Assembly (NCBI GenBank): GCA_016218805.1
Contig: JACRCW010000036.1
Span: 1 to 45,614, forward strand
Direction of reading: 5' to 3'
Origin: Deltaproteobacteria bacterium
GTDB lineage: Bacteria; Myxococcota; JACRCW01
Length of the DNA stretch: 45,614 bases
The notes beneath the pieces are model-generated. The model saw only the letters and a list, made by a program, of their open reading frames with translations. It was not told the DNA's origin and searched no databases. Positions 15,307 through 23,367 of the stretch are shown piece by piece. The stretch's first letter is position 1; each line of letters opens with the position of its first letter. The translations under genes were made by a program, and so were the position numbers.

Positions 15307-16574
15307 GGCTTCCTCGCAAAGATGAACCCCAGGCTGCCCACCACCATGGCCGCGGAAACCGCCATGGCGGATGCGCCGGCCACGCGCCACAGCGGTGCGT
15401 CCACGGCGACACCGACCAACAGCAGCCCCATCCCCAGGTGCATGCAGACAAACTGCAACCGCTTGGGCAGTTCCGGGAGCAGTTGTCCGGCGGACGGAAT
15501 GGTCTTGAGACCCACGTAGGGCGCGAACCGGTGCAGCCAGACCAGGAACGGCACAATCTTGTACAGCTGGCCAACAACAATCGTCCCGATGAACCCCGGC
15601 AGGGCCACCAGTCCATAGACCACGTGCAGGCGCGCGGAAGCCACGGAATCCACCGGAACCACCACCAGCAGGCAACCCGTCAGTGCGGTCAGCGCGAGGT
15701 ATCCGAAAGAAACGGAGATGTGCAGCCACGCCACGTCGAGGTAGCGCTGCATGCGCCGCTGGAAGATGGCACCGATTTGCACGAGAAACGCGGCGATTCC
15801 CGCGATACCGGCTGCAAGGCCCAGGGCGCTGAGCGTGGGATCAGCGGCGCGCAGGAACGCGGCCACCAGGAAGGTCAGCGCAGCGTTGACGGCGCCAAAC
15901 GCCCACCAGCCGGCACGCTCGGGCGCGCCGTGACTGAGCAGGAACATCTCCAGCAGCCGGTACGCCACGCCCATGATGAGCAGTCCAAAGAACCCCAGGC
16001 CGGCCACATGAGCGTGGGCGCGCAGCAGCGCCACGTGGGCAATGGGGAGGTAGGGAACGAACAGGTGCCAGGCCAGCATGGCGCCCAGCGTGACGGCGAC
16101 AACCAGGTAGAGCAGCGCGGTGATCACGCACGCGCCCGTCAATGACCGCTGCGCGCTCCGCACCAACGTCAGCACCAGATTGGCGGCGTACAGCCAGACC
16201 GCCAACGCCGCCGCGGTGGCGGACACGGGCAGCAGCGCGTCCACCTCCAGCGTCCACATCCGTGTGATGAAGAGGGTGACCGCGGGCACGTACAGCGCAA
16301 ACGCCGCCCACGCCAGGCGCTCCGAGCGGACGGGCACTTCAAACACCACCGGCACGAGCTGGTGCAGCGCGCCGAGCGTGATGGGCATCAGCCAGCCCAG
16401 CACGCACAGATGCACCAGACCCAGGAGCAGCGGCTGGAAGAAATGCCCGTGTATGACGGACGCCCGCAGCACCAGCGCCACACTGAAGATGATCATGCCG
16501 AGCAGGCCCGCGCCAAAGTGCGCCTTGATGAGGCTGAATGAAGGTGCGTACTGAGACGCGAGCGTGCGGGACAC
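15303..16574 (-). CDS. 12-helix membrane protein, heme-copper oxidase/NnrS-like
   Basis: A 423-residue protein with 12 predicted membrane helices and many membrane His residues: IKAHFGAGLLG, VIHGHFF, GLVHLCVLGWL, GALHQLVPVV, and RAHAHVAGLGFFGLLIMGVAY. The last resembles the helix X HxH region of the subunit I in the neighbouring operon. No His-His pair or GHPxVY motif is present, so it is not a complete oxidase. Proteins of this type are often found near NO-metabolism genes and may bind heme. GTG 16574 has GGAGG nine bases upstream and begins 2 bp after the preceding DUF2249 gene. The exact function is unknown. Confidence 0.75.
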   Translation of the reverse strand: MSRTLASQYAPSFSLIKAHFGAGLLGMIIFSVALVLRASVIHGHFFQPLLLGLVHLCVLGWLMPITLGALHQLVPVVFEVPVRSERLAWAAFALYVPAVTLFITRMWTLEVDALLPVSATAAALAVWLYAANLVLTLVRSAQRSLTGACVITALLYLVVAVTLGAMLAWHLFVPYLPIAHVALLRAHAHVAGLGFFGLLIMGVAYRLLEMFLLSHGAPERAGWWAFGAVNAALTFLVAAFLRAADPTLSALGLAAGIAGIAAFLVQIGAIFQRRMQRYLDVAWLHISVSFGYLALTALTGCLLVVVPVDSVASARLHVVYGLVALPGFIGTIVVGQLYKIVPFLVWLHRFAPYVGLKTIPSAGQLLPELPKRLQFVCMHLGMGLLLVGVAVDAPLWRVAGASAMAVSAAMVVGSLGFIFARKP

Positions 16575-16576
16575 GG

Positions 16577-17131
16577 TCAGGCCTCCTGGAACACGCGCGC
16601 CGGCGCAATGTGCACCAGGTAGTCGCCCTCGCCACGCTTGGTGGTGCGCGCGCGGTAACCGCGCAGTTCCAGCTTCTCATAGAGCAGCACCGGCTCCCGG
16701 TGGTGGCGGACCAGGAGCTGCGCGCCGGGACCCAATTCCACCAGTTTCTCCAGGATCACAATCATGGGTTGTGGCGGTTCCAGATTCCGCACGTCCAGCT
16801 CAACGGGCTCCTGCAACGGCGCAGCATCCTCGCTGGCCGCGTGGGCCCCGTCAGAGACCGCCCGCGGGTCCCGGTAGAACCACACGTGGTAGGCGCCGTC
16901 CGCCTGTTCGGTGTGGGCGGAGCGCCCAAGCGTCTTCATCACCGCGTACAGCGGCGCCGGCTCAAAGCCCACAACCAGGTGCAATGCCTCGTCATCCGCG
17001 AGCTGGCGGGCCGTCTTGAGGATGAGCGAGAACGGGTCACCACCGGAGGCGAGCACGGGCCGCACGTCCAGCACCGCGGCCGACCGTGCGCCGGCGGCGC
17101 TGACCGGGATGGGAAACGCGGCCGCGCTCAT
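16577..17131 (-). CDS. Double DUF2249 domain protein
   Basis: A 184-residue cytosolic protein made of two DUF2249 (TusA-fold-like) domains. The first is AVLDVRPVLASGGDPFSLILKTARQLADDEALHLVVGFEPAPL..., the second VELDVRNLEPPQPMIVILEKLVELGPGAQLLVRHHREPVLLYEKL. Both start with the L-D-V-R motif. DUF2249 domains occur fused or adjacent to hemerythrin/RIC proteins and NO-related genes; their biochemical role is not established. ATG 17131 overlaps the stop of the single-domain DUF2249 gene upstream by four bases (ATGA), so the genes are coupled. Confidence 0.88.
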   Translation of the reverse strand: MSAAAFPIPVSAAGARSAAVLDVRPVLASGGDPFSLILKTARQLADDEALHLVVGFEPAPLYAVMKTLGRSAHTEQADGAYHVWFYRDPRAVSDGAHAASEDAAPLQEPVELDVRNLEPPQPMIVILEKLVELGPGAQLLVRHHREPVLLYEKLELRGYRARTTKRGEGDYLVHIAPARVFQEA

Positions 17132-17400
17132 GACGCCCTCGGCTTGCCAATCCGCACGCGCCAGACCTCCGGGCCGGATTCCAGGTATTCCCATTCAAAG
17201 CGCCCGGAGTATTCCGCAAGAAACTGGTAGTGGAGCGGGCGCGGGTCGTGGTCGTTGACCAGCGTGAAGCACTCGCCGGCCAGCAGCGCGTTGTAGCGGC
17301 CAAAGATCGTCGGGTGCTTGTGCTTGGCGGGAGTCTCCCGCACGTCAAGCCGTTCACCGGCGTCAGGCCGTCCCGCGTGCGTGGCGGTGGTCAGGGTCAT
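17128..17400 (-). CDS. DUF2249 domain protein
   Basis: A 90-residue single-domain protein: LDVRETPAKHKHPTIFGRYNALLAGECFTLVNDHDPRPLHYQF. It carries the family hallmarks HPxIF and NDHDPxPL. ATG 17400 follows a strong GGAGGAA. It is the first gene of the operon with a double-DUF2249 protein, an HCO-like membrane protein and DUF59. The operon is divergent from norR, and three GT-N7-AC sites lie upstream of it, so NO induction through NorR is predicted. Confidence 0.9.
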   Translation of the reverse strand: MTLTTATHAGRPDAGERLDVRETPAKHKHPTIFGRYNALLAGECFTLVNDHDPRPLHYQFLAEYSGRFEWEYLESGPEVWRVRIGKPRAS

Positions 17401-17502
17401 GGGATTCCTCCGTGGCCGCGCGCCGCGCGACCGGCTGGGTGTGTCCCGCTCCTCTTCACCCGACGTGCCGGCGTTGGTTTCCCGGGCTTCCGGCCGCTGC
17501 CG

Positions 17503-17515
17503 TGTCCAATTGACA
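17503..17515. promoter_or_regulatory. NorR-type enhancer site 1 (TGTC-N5-GACA)
   Basis: TGTC CAATT GACA, a perfect 4-bp inverted repeat that fits the GT-N7-AC rule known for NorR. It is the site nearest to the DUF2249 operon, about 105 bp from its start codon. No convincing -24/-12 sigma-54 element (GG-N10-GC with good flanks) was found by eye between this site and 17400. Confidence 0.65.
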
Positions 17516-17525
17516 CCGCGGGTGT

Positions 17526-17538
17526 TGTCATCAGGACA
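17526..17538. promoter_or_regulatory. NorR-type enhancer site 2 (TGTC-N5-GACA)
   Basis: TGTC ATCAG GACA, the same arms and spacing as site 1, centred 23 bp from it. Three sites in a row match the triple-site arrangement of E. coli norR-norVW. Confidence 0.65.
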
Positions 17539-17545
17539 CCTATGA

Positions 17546-17558
17546 TGTCATACGGACA
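17546..17558. promoter_or_regulatory. NorR-type enhancer site 3 (TGTC-N5-GACA), abutting the norR start codon
   Basis: TGTC ATACG GACA, centred 20 bp from site 2 and ending two bases before the norR ATG. It occupies the position where a Shine-Dalgarno would be, and none is visible. Binding here would be expected to limit norR's own expression. Confidence 0.6.
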
Positions 17559-17560
17559 CC

Positions 17561-19132
17561 ATGAACCTGGTGCCCCTCCGCGCCATTGTGCGCTCCGCCG
17601 TTGAGTTGACCATCCGCCATGACCGGGACGCGGTGCTGGACGCCATCCTGGGCGAACTGGAACGGCTGGTTCCCTACGACGCGGCATCCGTCCTCCTGCT
17701 GGAGGGGGACACGCTGCGCATGGTGTGTGGCCGTGGCTTCCGGCGTGACGCGGACCTTGCGGCGCTGCGCTTTCCGCGTGGCCGCAACCCGCGCCTGGAC
17801 CGCGCGCTGCGGTCCCGCGGTACCTCGCGCTTCACGGATCCCCATGAAGCAGACCCGTTTGACGGCGTGGTGAGCCAGCCGCTGGATCACCTGCATTCAT
17901 GCATGGCGGCGCCCATGCGCGTGGATGCCCGCCTCATTGGCCTCATCACCGCGGACGCGTACCAGGCGTCCCGCTTCCATGAATCCCACGAGGAGCTGCT
18001 GGAACTGTTCGCCGCGCTGGCGGCCGTGGCCATCCGCAACGCGGACCTCGTGTCGGACCTGGAAGCGGCGCGTTCCCAGCTCCAGGGCGAAGTCACCACG
18101 CTGGCCCAGGAGATTCGTGACGTCACCGGGGGCACGCACATTGTGGGGGAATCCGCACGGGCGCGCGCGCTGAAAGAGGAGATTGCGCTGGTGGGCGCCA
18201 CGGATACGGCGGTGCTCATCCTGGGCGAGACCGGCACGGGCAAGGAACTGGTTGCCCGCGCGCTGCACGCGGCCTCACCGCGCCGGGACCGCCCGCTCAT
18301 CCGCTTTGACGCGTCCGCGGTGGCACCTTCGCTGGTGGAGTCCGAGCTGTACGGTCACGTCAAGGGCGCGTTCACCGGCGCGGTGTCCCACCGTCCGGGC
18401 CGCTTTGAAGTGGCGGACGGCGGGACGCTGTTCCTGGACGAGATCGGCGAGCTGCCGCTGGACGTGCAGCCCCGGCTGCTGCGCGCGCTGCAGGAACACG
18501 AGACGGAGCGGGTGGGCGAACACCAGGTGCGCCACTTTGATGTGCGCGTCATTGCCGCCACCAACCGCGATCTCCAGGCCGAGGTGCGGCGCGGCCGCTT
18601 CCGCGCTGACCTGTTCCACCGGCTCGCCGTGTACCCCATCCGGGTCCCGCCGCTGCGCGAGCGCCTCGACGACCTGGCCATGCTCGCGGATCACTTTGCG
18701 AGGAAACTGGCGCCCCGGCTCCAACTGCAGTCCGTCCGCATCGAGCCAGCGTTTGTCGACGAGCTGCGCGGGTACCCGTGGCCCGGCAACGTGCGCGAGC
18801 TGGAGAATTCCATGGAAAGGGCGCTGGTCCGCGCCCGCGCGAATGGCCGGCATTCCGTCCGCCTGGATGCCACCGCGGCGCGGGGCCTCGCGCTGGAGGA
18901 GCCCGCGGTCAGCACCGAGCGCATGGTCACCCCGGCAGCACTTCCGGAACTGCACGGGAGCCTCAAGGAGGCCACGGCGCGCTTCCAGAAGGCCATGGTT
19001 GACAGGGTCCTGGAGGAGCACGGCGGCAGCTACGCCCGGACGGCGTCGGCGCTGGGCATGGACCGGTCCAACCTGTTTCGCCTGGTGCGGCGCCTCCGCG
19101 GAGGCAGGAAGAGCAAGCCGCCGCGTTCATGA
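17561..19132 (+). CDS. norR: NorR-like NO-responsive sigma-54-dependent regulator
   Basis: A 523-residue enhancer-binding protein. Residues 10-165 form a GAF domain, the NO-sensing module in NorR. Residues about 190-430 are the AAA+ domain with Walker A GETGTGKE (222-229), the sigma-54 contact loop GAFTGA (269-274) and Walker B GGTLFLDE (287-294). A Fis-type helix-turn-helix closes the protein ([25 protein letters not shown]). Length and order match E. coli NorR (504 residues). The GAF iron ligands were not verified one by one; His110, His112 and Cys114 lie in the relevant region. ATG 17561 has no Shine-Dalgarno because a TGTC-N5-GACA site abuts it. The di-iron repair gene follows 50 bp downstream. 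Confidence 0.85.
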   Translation: MNLVPLRAIVRSAVELTIRHDRDAVLDAILGELERLVPYDAASVLLLEGDTLRMVCGRGFRRDADLAALRFPRGRNPRLDRALRSRGTSRFTDPHEADPFDGVVSQPLDHLHSCMAAPMRVDARLIGLITADAYQASRFHESHEELLELFAALAAVAIRNADLVSDLEAARSQLQGEVTTLAQEIRDVTGGTHIVGESARARALKEEIALVGATDTAVLILGETGTGKELVARALHAASPRRDRPLIRFDASAVAPSLVESELYGHVKGAFTGAVSHRPGRFEVADGGTLFLDEIGELPLDVQPRLLRALQEHETERVGEHQVRHFDVRVIAATNRDLQAEVRRGRFRADLFHRLAVYPIRVPPLRERLDDLAMLADHFARKLAPRLQLQSVRIEPAFVDELRGYPWPGNVRELENSMERALVRARANGRHSVRLDATAARGLALEEPAVSTERMVTPAALPELHGSLKEATARFQKAMVDRVLEEHGGSYARTASALGMDRSNLFRLVRRLRGGRKSKPPRS

Positions 19133-19182
19133 GGCGTGGCATGCATCCTGCTCTGGCTGGGAGCAAACCTACGGAGGCTCTC

Positions 19183-19860
19183 ATGCTCAACCCGAACCAG
19201 TCCGTTGCCAGCATTGTGCTGGAACATTCGCAAACGGCTCCCATTCTCCAACGGCTGCGCATTGACTTCTGCTGCCGGGGATCCATGTCCCTGGCGGCGG
19301 CCTGTGAGGCCGCAGGAATCAGCACGGAGGTGGTGGTCAGCGAACTGACGCGCGCCATTGAGACCGTCCCCGGGGTGGACGGGGTGGACCCGCGCACCGA
19401 GTCCACGCCGGCGCTGATTGCCCGCATCATTGCCACGCACCACGCGTACCTGCGGGGCGCGCTGCCGTTCCTGCGGCCGCTGGCGGCCAAGGTCGCCCGC
19501 ACCCACGGCGAGCACAACCCGCGCCTGGAGGAGGTGAGTGCGCTCGTTGCCCAGCTCACCCAGGAGTTGGTGCCGCACCTGGACTTTGAAGAGGAGAGCC
19601 TGTTCCCGCTGCTGATGGCCAGGTCCGCGGACGCCCCGCGGGTGGCGCGCGAGTTGGCGTCCATGACCCAGGAGCATCACGCCGTGGGCGATCTCCTCCA
19701 GCGCATGCGCGCCGCGACGGAGGACTTCCGCGTGCCGGAGTGGGCGTGCACCAGCTACCGCACACTGTTCACGGAACTGGAGCGCCTGGAGGGTGACATC
19801 CTGCGCCACGTGCACCTGGAGAACCACGTGCTGGCGCCGCGTTTTGCGCTGGCCAACTGA
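19183..19860 (+). CDS. RIC family di-iron protein for Fe-S cluster repair (YtfE/ScdA-like)
   Basis: A 225-residue protein. The N-terminal ScdA/DUF542 domain (residues 5-60) has the double-Cys motif IDFCCRG (Cys30-Cys31). The C-terminal hemerythrin-like four-helix bundle shows the expected di-iron ligands: His86/His87, His132 with Glu136/Glu137, His165/His166, His211 and Glu213/His215. RIC proteins repair Fe-S clusters damaged by NO. ATG 19183 has GGAGG eight bases upstream. It directly follows norR and is probably co-transcribed. Confidence 0.93.
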   Translation: MLNPNQSVASIVLEHSQTAPILQRLRIDFCCRGSMSLAAACEAAGISTEVVVSELTRAIETVPGVDGVDPRTESTPALIARIIATHHAYLRGALPFLRPLAAKVARTHGEHNPRLEEVSALVAQLTQELVPHLDFEEESLFPLLMARSADAPRVARELASMTQEHHAVGDLLQRMRAATEDFRVPEWACTSYRTLFTELERLEGDILRHVHLENHVLAPRFALAN

Positions 19861-19863
19861 GCC

Positions 19864-19889
19864 CGCGGGATAGCGTGAGTTTTCCCGCG
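19864..19889. terminator. Possible bidirectional terminator hairpin
   Basis: A 7-bp inverted repeat (CGCGGGA/TCCCGCG) with a 12-base loop in the 40-bp gap between the convergent RIC gene and the anchor-D lipoprotein gene. There is no clear T tract, so assignment rests on position. Confidence 0.3.
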
Positions 19890-19900
19890 CGTGGTGCGCT

Positions 19901-22723
19901 TCAGGGAACCACGTGTTCGCCGGCGCCCAGGCAGGCAAACAAGAACTCCAACTCCTCATACACGCGGACGTTCAGCGTGTAGGACGTGCACTGGTAGCTG
20001 TCTCCCAGCGGGTAGACGTGGACGTAGATCCAGTCGCTGTCGTCCCAGGGGCCAATGGTGTCGTCGTTGGTGTCACTGGGCGTACCGTGCTGGTACAGCG
20101 TGTACCCGTCACAGCGCGTGGCCGTGCTGATGGCGACTGCCTGTCCCGCCGCGGCGGACCCGCTGGGGCCGCCGCCGGTGCAGCTGCCCTCGCGCAGCTC
20201 CACGCCCAGCTGTTCCCCCTGCGCCACGTCAGACAGCGTCACCTCCGCACGCAGCGTGGGAATCCAGAAGCCAAACCCTCCCTCCAGGAAATCCAGGTGA
20301 TCCATCAGGCGGAACTTGAACCAGTCATGGTCACCCGCCGGATACACGCGGAATGAGGTGGTGGTCTGCGGATTGCCGGAGGCAAACGTGCTGTCGCCGT
20401 AGATGTCCCCCAGGTTCTGCAGCGACGTGCTGCACGCGCCGGGGGGATCCGCGGGTTCACCGGTGTTGGCCGGGCAGGTGTACTGGCAGGCGTTGCCCGC
20501 CGCGCAGGACGGGTTGGCGCCGTGGCGGGCCGGGCAGGACACACAGCTCTGGTCGCTGCATTGCACCGCGTTGGCCACGCACGCGTACACGCATTGCGTG
20601 CCATTCACCACGCTCACGGACGTGTTGGGCAACGGGGAGCAGTTGTTGCCGCTGCCGGTGACCGGGATGGTGTACGTGGGATGCGAAGGGTCATTGGTGG
20701 TGATGACGATGGAACCCGGGTACGCCTGGGCCGCGGCCGGCGCAAACGCAAGGGTGAACGTCATGCCGTCCCCGCTGGTGATGCTGGCGGGCAGCGTCCG
20801 TGACGGCGTCACGGTGTACTGCGGGATGGTCACGTTGGTGGTGTTCTTCACCACCGCCGGGCTGTCCACGGTGAGTGACCCGGTGCCGGAGTTGGACACG
20901 GTGATGGTGCGCGTGACGGCGGGGCTGGTCCCAATGAGCACGCTGCCAAAGTCCACGCCGCCCTCCGGGTTGACCAGCGCGCCCGGTGACACGCCCTGGC
21001 CGGTGAGCGCCACCTGGATGAGCGGCTGGTCCGGGTCATTGGTCTGCACCAGCAGCGTGGCGGCGTCCGTGTCACCAATGTTGGCGGGCGAATAGGTGAC
21101 ATTGACGTTGGCGGTCTGCATGGAGGGCACGTCCGGCAGCGACGAGAGCGCCACGGCGAACGGCGCGGTGGACGGCGTGACGGAGAGGCTGGTGACGGAG
21201 AGCGGACCCGCGCCGGTGTTGCCCACCGCCAGCGGCAGCGTCTTGGGGCTGCCGGGGATGGCCCCGCCAAACGGCAGCGTGGCGGGGATGTCCGCGTGCG
21301 GCGGCAGGGCACCCACGCCGGTGATGGGCACGTACACGGGCAGGCCCGCGGTGCGGGTGAGCGCCAGGCTGTTGTTGAACGTACCCGCGTTGGTGGGCGC
21401 AAAGGTCACGGTGACCACCACGCTGCTGCCCGGCGTGAGCGGGTAGGGGAACGTCACGCCGCCCAGCTCCACCGTGTAGGGCGCGGGAGAGTAGCGCACC
21501 GCCGTGCCCAGCAACTCCAGGACATTGGCCGCATCCGCCGGGTTGGCCAGGGTGACCTGCTGCTGCACCGTGCGGTTCACGAACACCGACCCGAACGCGA
21601 TGGGGCTGGGAGTGACGTCCACGCGGCTGTCCTGCCCCAGCGCGGCCACGGGAATGCGCCGCGTGGTGGGTGCCCCGGCGACGTCCGCCGTGACGACGAG
21701 TTCGGTGTTGGCATCCCCCGCGGCGCCCGCGTTGAACGTCAGCGCGATGTCAATGATGTCCACCGGGTAGGCCCCGGACGCCTGGTCCGACACGCACAGG
21801 CCGCCCGTGCACGACGCTGCGCCCACCCCGCAATCCGCCAATCCGGTGCACGCCCCCGGATAGGTGGAGATGGAACGGGGCATGGGGCCCGCCGCCACGG
21901 AGAACAGCGAACTCACCGGCGGGTCCAGCGCCACGCTGGTCACCGCCAGCGCGCTGTTGGACGCCCCGTTGTTCTTCACAAACAGGTGCAGGGTCACCGG
22001 CGTGCCCACCGGCGTGGGAGGGACCTGGGCCTGCGTGACGTCGGCGGTGGCGTCGGGCGAACTGACAATGATCATCGTGGGGTCGCCCTTGAATTCGGCC
22101 AGCAGCGGGAGTTCCACCAGCGCGTTGGATGCGTTGGTCACCACCATGAGCGTGGCGTGGTCACCGGTGGCGTCGCGCGCCGTGTGCCGGATGCGGACGG
22201 TGATCTGCGTCCCCACACCCAGCGCCGCGGGCTGGCCGCCCACCACCTCCAGCGTGAACTCGCCGCTGGGGTTGTCCCGGAACGCCAGGCTGATGAGGCT
22301 GGCCGGGGCCACGCCGTCATTGGTGACCAGCACGTTCTTCTCCACGGTGAACCCAATGCGCGTGGCGCCGAATTCCAGCGGGCCGGAGCTGGCGTCCGGG
22401 GACAGCGTGATGTGGCCCGCGGGCACGGCGGCATCCACCGTGCCGCCATCCACCGCTCCGCTGCTGGAACCGGCCGTGGCCCCGCTGGATCCCCCGGAAC
22501 TGCTGGAGCTGGACAGCCCGCCGCTGGTGGTGCCGCCGGAACTGCCGCCCGTCGTGGCGGCGCAGACGCCGTTGAGACAGATGAGGCCGGCACAATCGCT
22601 GTCCAGCGTGCACGGTGAGCCCGCGTGCGGGCCGCCGCTGCTTCCCTCGTCAGTGGGCTGGCTGTCCGGGCAGGCCCAGGACAACAGGAGCAGGGGAAGC
22701 ACGGCAAAGCGGCGCAGCGTCAT
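19901..22723 (-). CDS. Large modular lipoprotein with choice-of-anchor D/ASH-type beta repeats
   Basis: A 940-residue protein with lipobox LSWAC (Cys18) and a Cys knot (CTLDSDCAGLICLNGVC). A Gly/Ser linker runs to about residue 95. Five or six Ig-like choice-of-anchor D (ASPM-SPD2-Hydin-like) domains follow, each with a pattern such as LEFGATRIGFTVEKNVLVTNDG, IAFGSVFVNRTVQQQVTLAN or VDFGSVLIGTSPAVTRTITVSNSG. The C-terminal 220 residues contain a Cys-rich stretch and a PPC-like domain (DHDWFKFRLMDHLDF). ATG 22723 has GGAGG nine bases upstream. It is probably a surface-exposed adhesion or scaffold protein; the ligand is unknown. It belongs to the same lipobox/Cys-knot/linker architecture as the genes at 23368 and 36567. 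Confidence 0.85.
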   Translation of the reverse strand: MTLRRFAVLPLLLLSWACPDSQPTDEGSSGGPHAGSPCTLDSDCAGLICLNGVCAATTGGSSGGTTSGGLSSSSSSGGSSGATAGSSSGAVDGGTVDAAVPAGHITLSPDASSGPLEFGATRIGFTVEKNVLVTNDGVAPASLISLAFRDNPSGEFTLEVVGGQPAALGVGTQITVRIRHTARDATGDHATLMVVTNASNALVELPLLAEFKGDPTMIIVSSPDATADVTQAQVPPTPVGTPVTLHLFVKNNGASNSALAVTSVALDPPVSSLFSVAAGPMPRSISTYPGACTGLADCGVGAASCTGGLCVSDQASGAYPVDIIDIALTFNAGAAGDANTELVVTADVAGAPTTRRIPVAALGQDSRVDVTPSPIAFGSVFVNRTVQQQVTLANPADAANVLELLGTAVRYSPAPYTVELGGVTFPYPLTPGSSVVVTVTFAPTNAGTFNNSLALTRTAGLPVYVPITGVGALPPHADIPATLPFGGAIPGSPKTLPLAVGNTGAGPLSVTSLSVTPSTAPFAVALSSLPDVPSMQTANVNVTYSPANIGDTDAATLLVQTNDPDQPLIQVALTGQGVSPGALVNPEGGVDFGSVLIGTSPAVTRTITVSNSGTGSLTVDSPAVVKNTTNVTIPQYTVTPSRTLPASITSGDGMTFTLAFAPAAAQAYPGSIVITTNDPSHPTYTIPVTGSGNNCSPLPNTSVSVVNGTQCVYACVANAVQCSDQSCVSCPARHGANPSCAAGNACQYTCPANTGEPADPPGACSTSLQNLGDIYGDSTFASGNPQTTTSFRVYPAGDHDWFKFRLMDHLDFLEGGFGFWIPTLRAEVTLSDVAQGEQLGVELREGSCTGGGPSGSAAAGQAVAISTATRCDGYTLYQHGTPSDTNDDTIGPWDDSDWIYVHVYPLGDSYQCTSYTLNVRVYEELEFLFACLGAGEHVVP

Positions 22724-23367
22724 GACAGGACCTCCAGCAACGGGCCGGGGGGCGAGCCCATGTCGTCAACGAGTCCAACCCCGGTCGAGGAGAGTCGTGT
22801 TGCCACGCCGTCGCCTCATCCGCAACTGGGATCCGGGTCCCCGTCACGGGCGCGGGGCGTGACGGTATCTTCAACGTGGTGAGGGTGGGTGCACCCGGGC
22901 CGCCCGGCCCCATGCACCTGCTCCGGGCGTAGAACATGCAAAAGTCCGCAATTGGCGCGGCAGCCCGGAAGCAGCGGTTCCGTTCCCGCGCTTCCCGACG
23001 ACAAAAGCAGATTCGTGGCGAAGGGGGCGGCCGCGGGAGGGCAGCGTCGCCCACTGGCGGCGGAACGCCTTGCTGCCACCCCCTGGGCGACTGGCGTGAC
23101 CAGCCGCCCCCGCATGCCCGCAAGCGGGGGCGGGTAGGCTGCACCCAGGGCATGCATGCAGGGGTGCCGATGCCGTCCTTGATACATGCGCATGCAGGCC
23201 CTCCCGGCGGCCGGCGCGCGCGGGCTCAGGATGAGATCTGCCCCGGAAAGCGCCTGCGATCCAACCGCCGCGCCTTGGGCGGTGGCAGCCTGAGGCCGGG
23301 GGCGTGACGCTACCGCGTGCTTCCAGTGTCAACCGGGTGGCGCGCGGATGGGTGTTATGCTCCGTGG
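22724..23367. other. Intergenic region between divergent lipoprotein genes, no supported gene
   Basis: These 644 bp separate two divergent surface lipoprotein genes and must hold both promoters. Open frames here lack Shine-Dalgarno sequences, families and consistent codon bias. The part at about 23100-23210 is rich in GCATGCA words next to a GGGGGCGGG tract, and loosely resembles 36290-36331. I see no RNA gene. Confidence 0.5.

Noticed and set aside
17455..17471. Sigma-54 promoter for the DUF2249 operon (CGGCACG-N4-GTGAA on the minus strand)
   Set aside because: The -24 half is fair, but the -12 GC is GA; kept only as a weak candidate, not listed.
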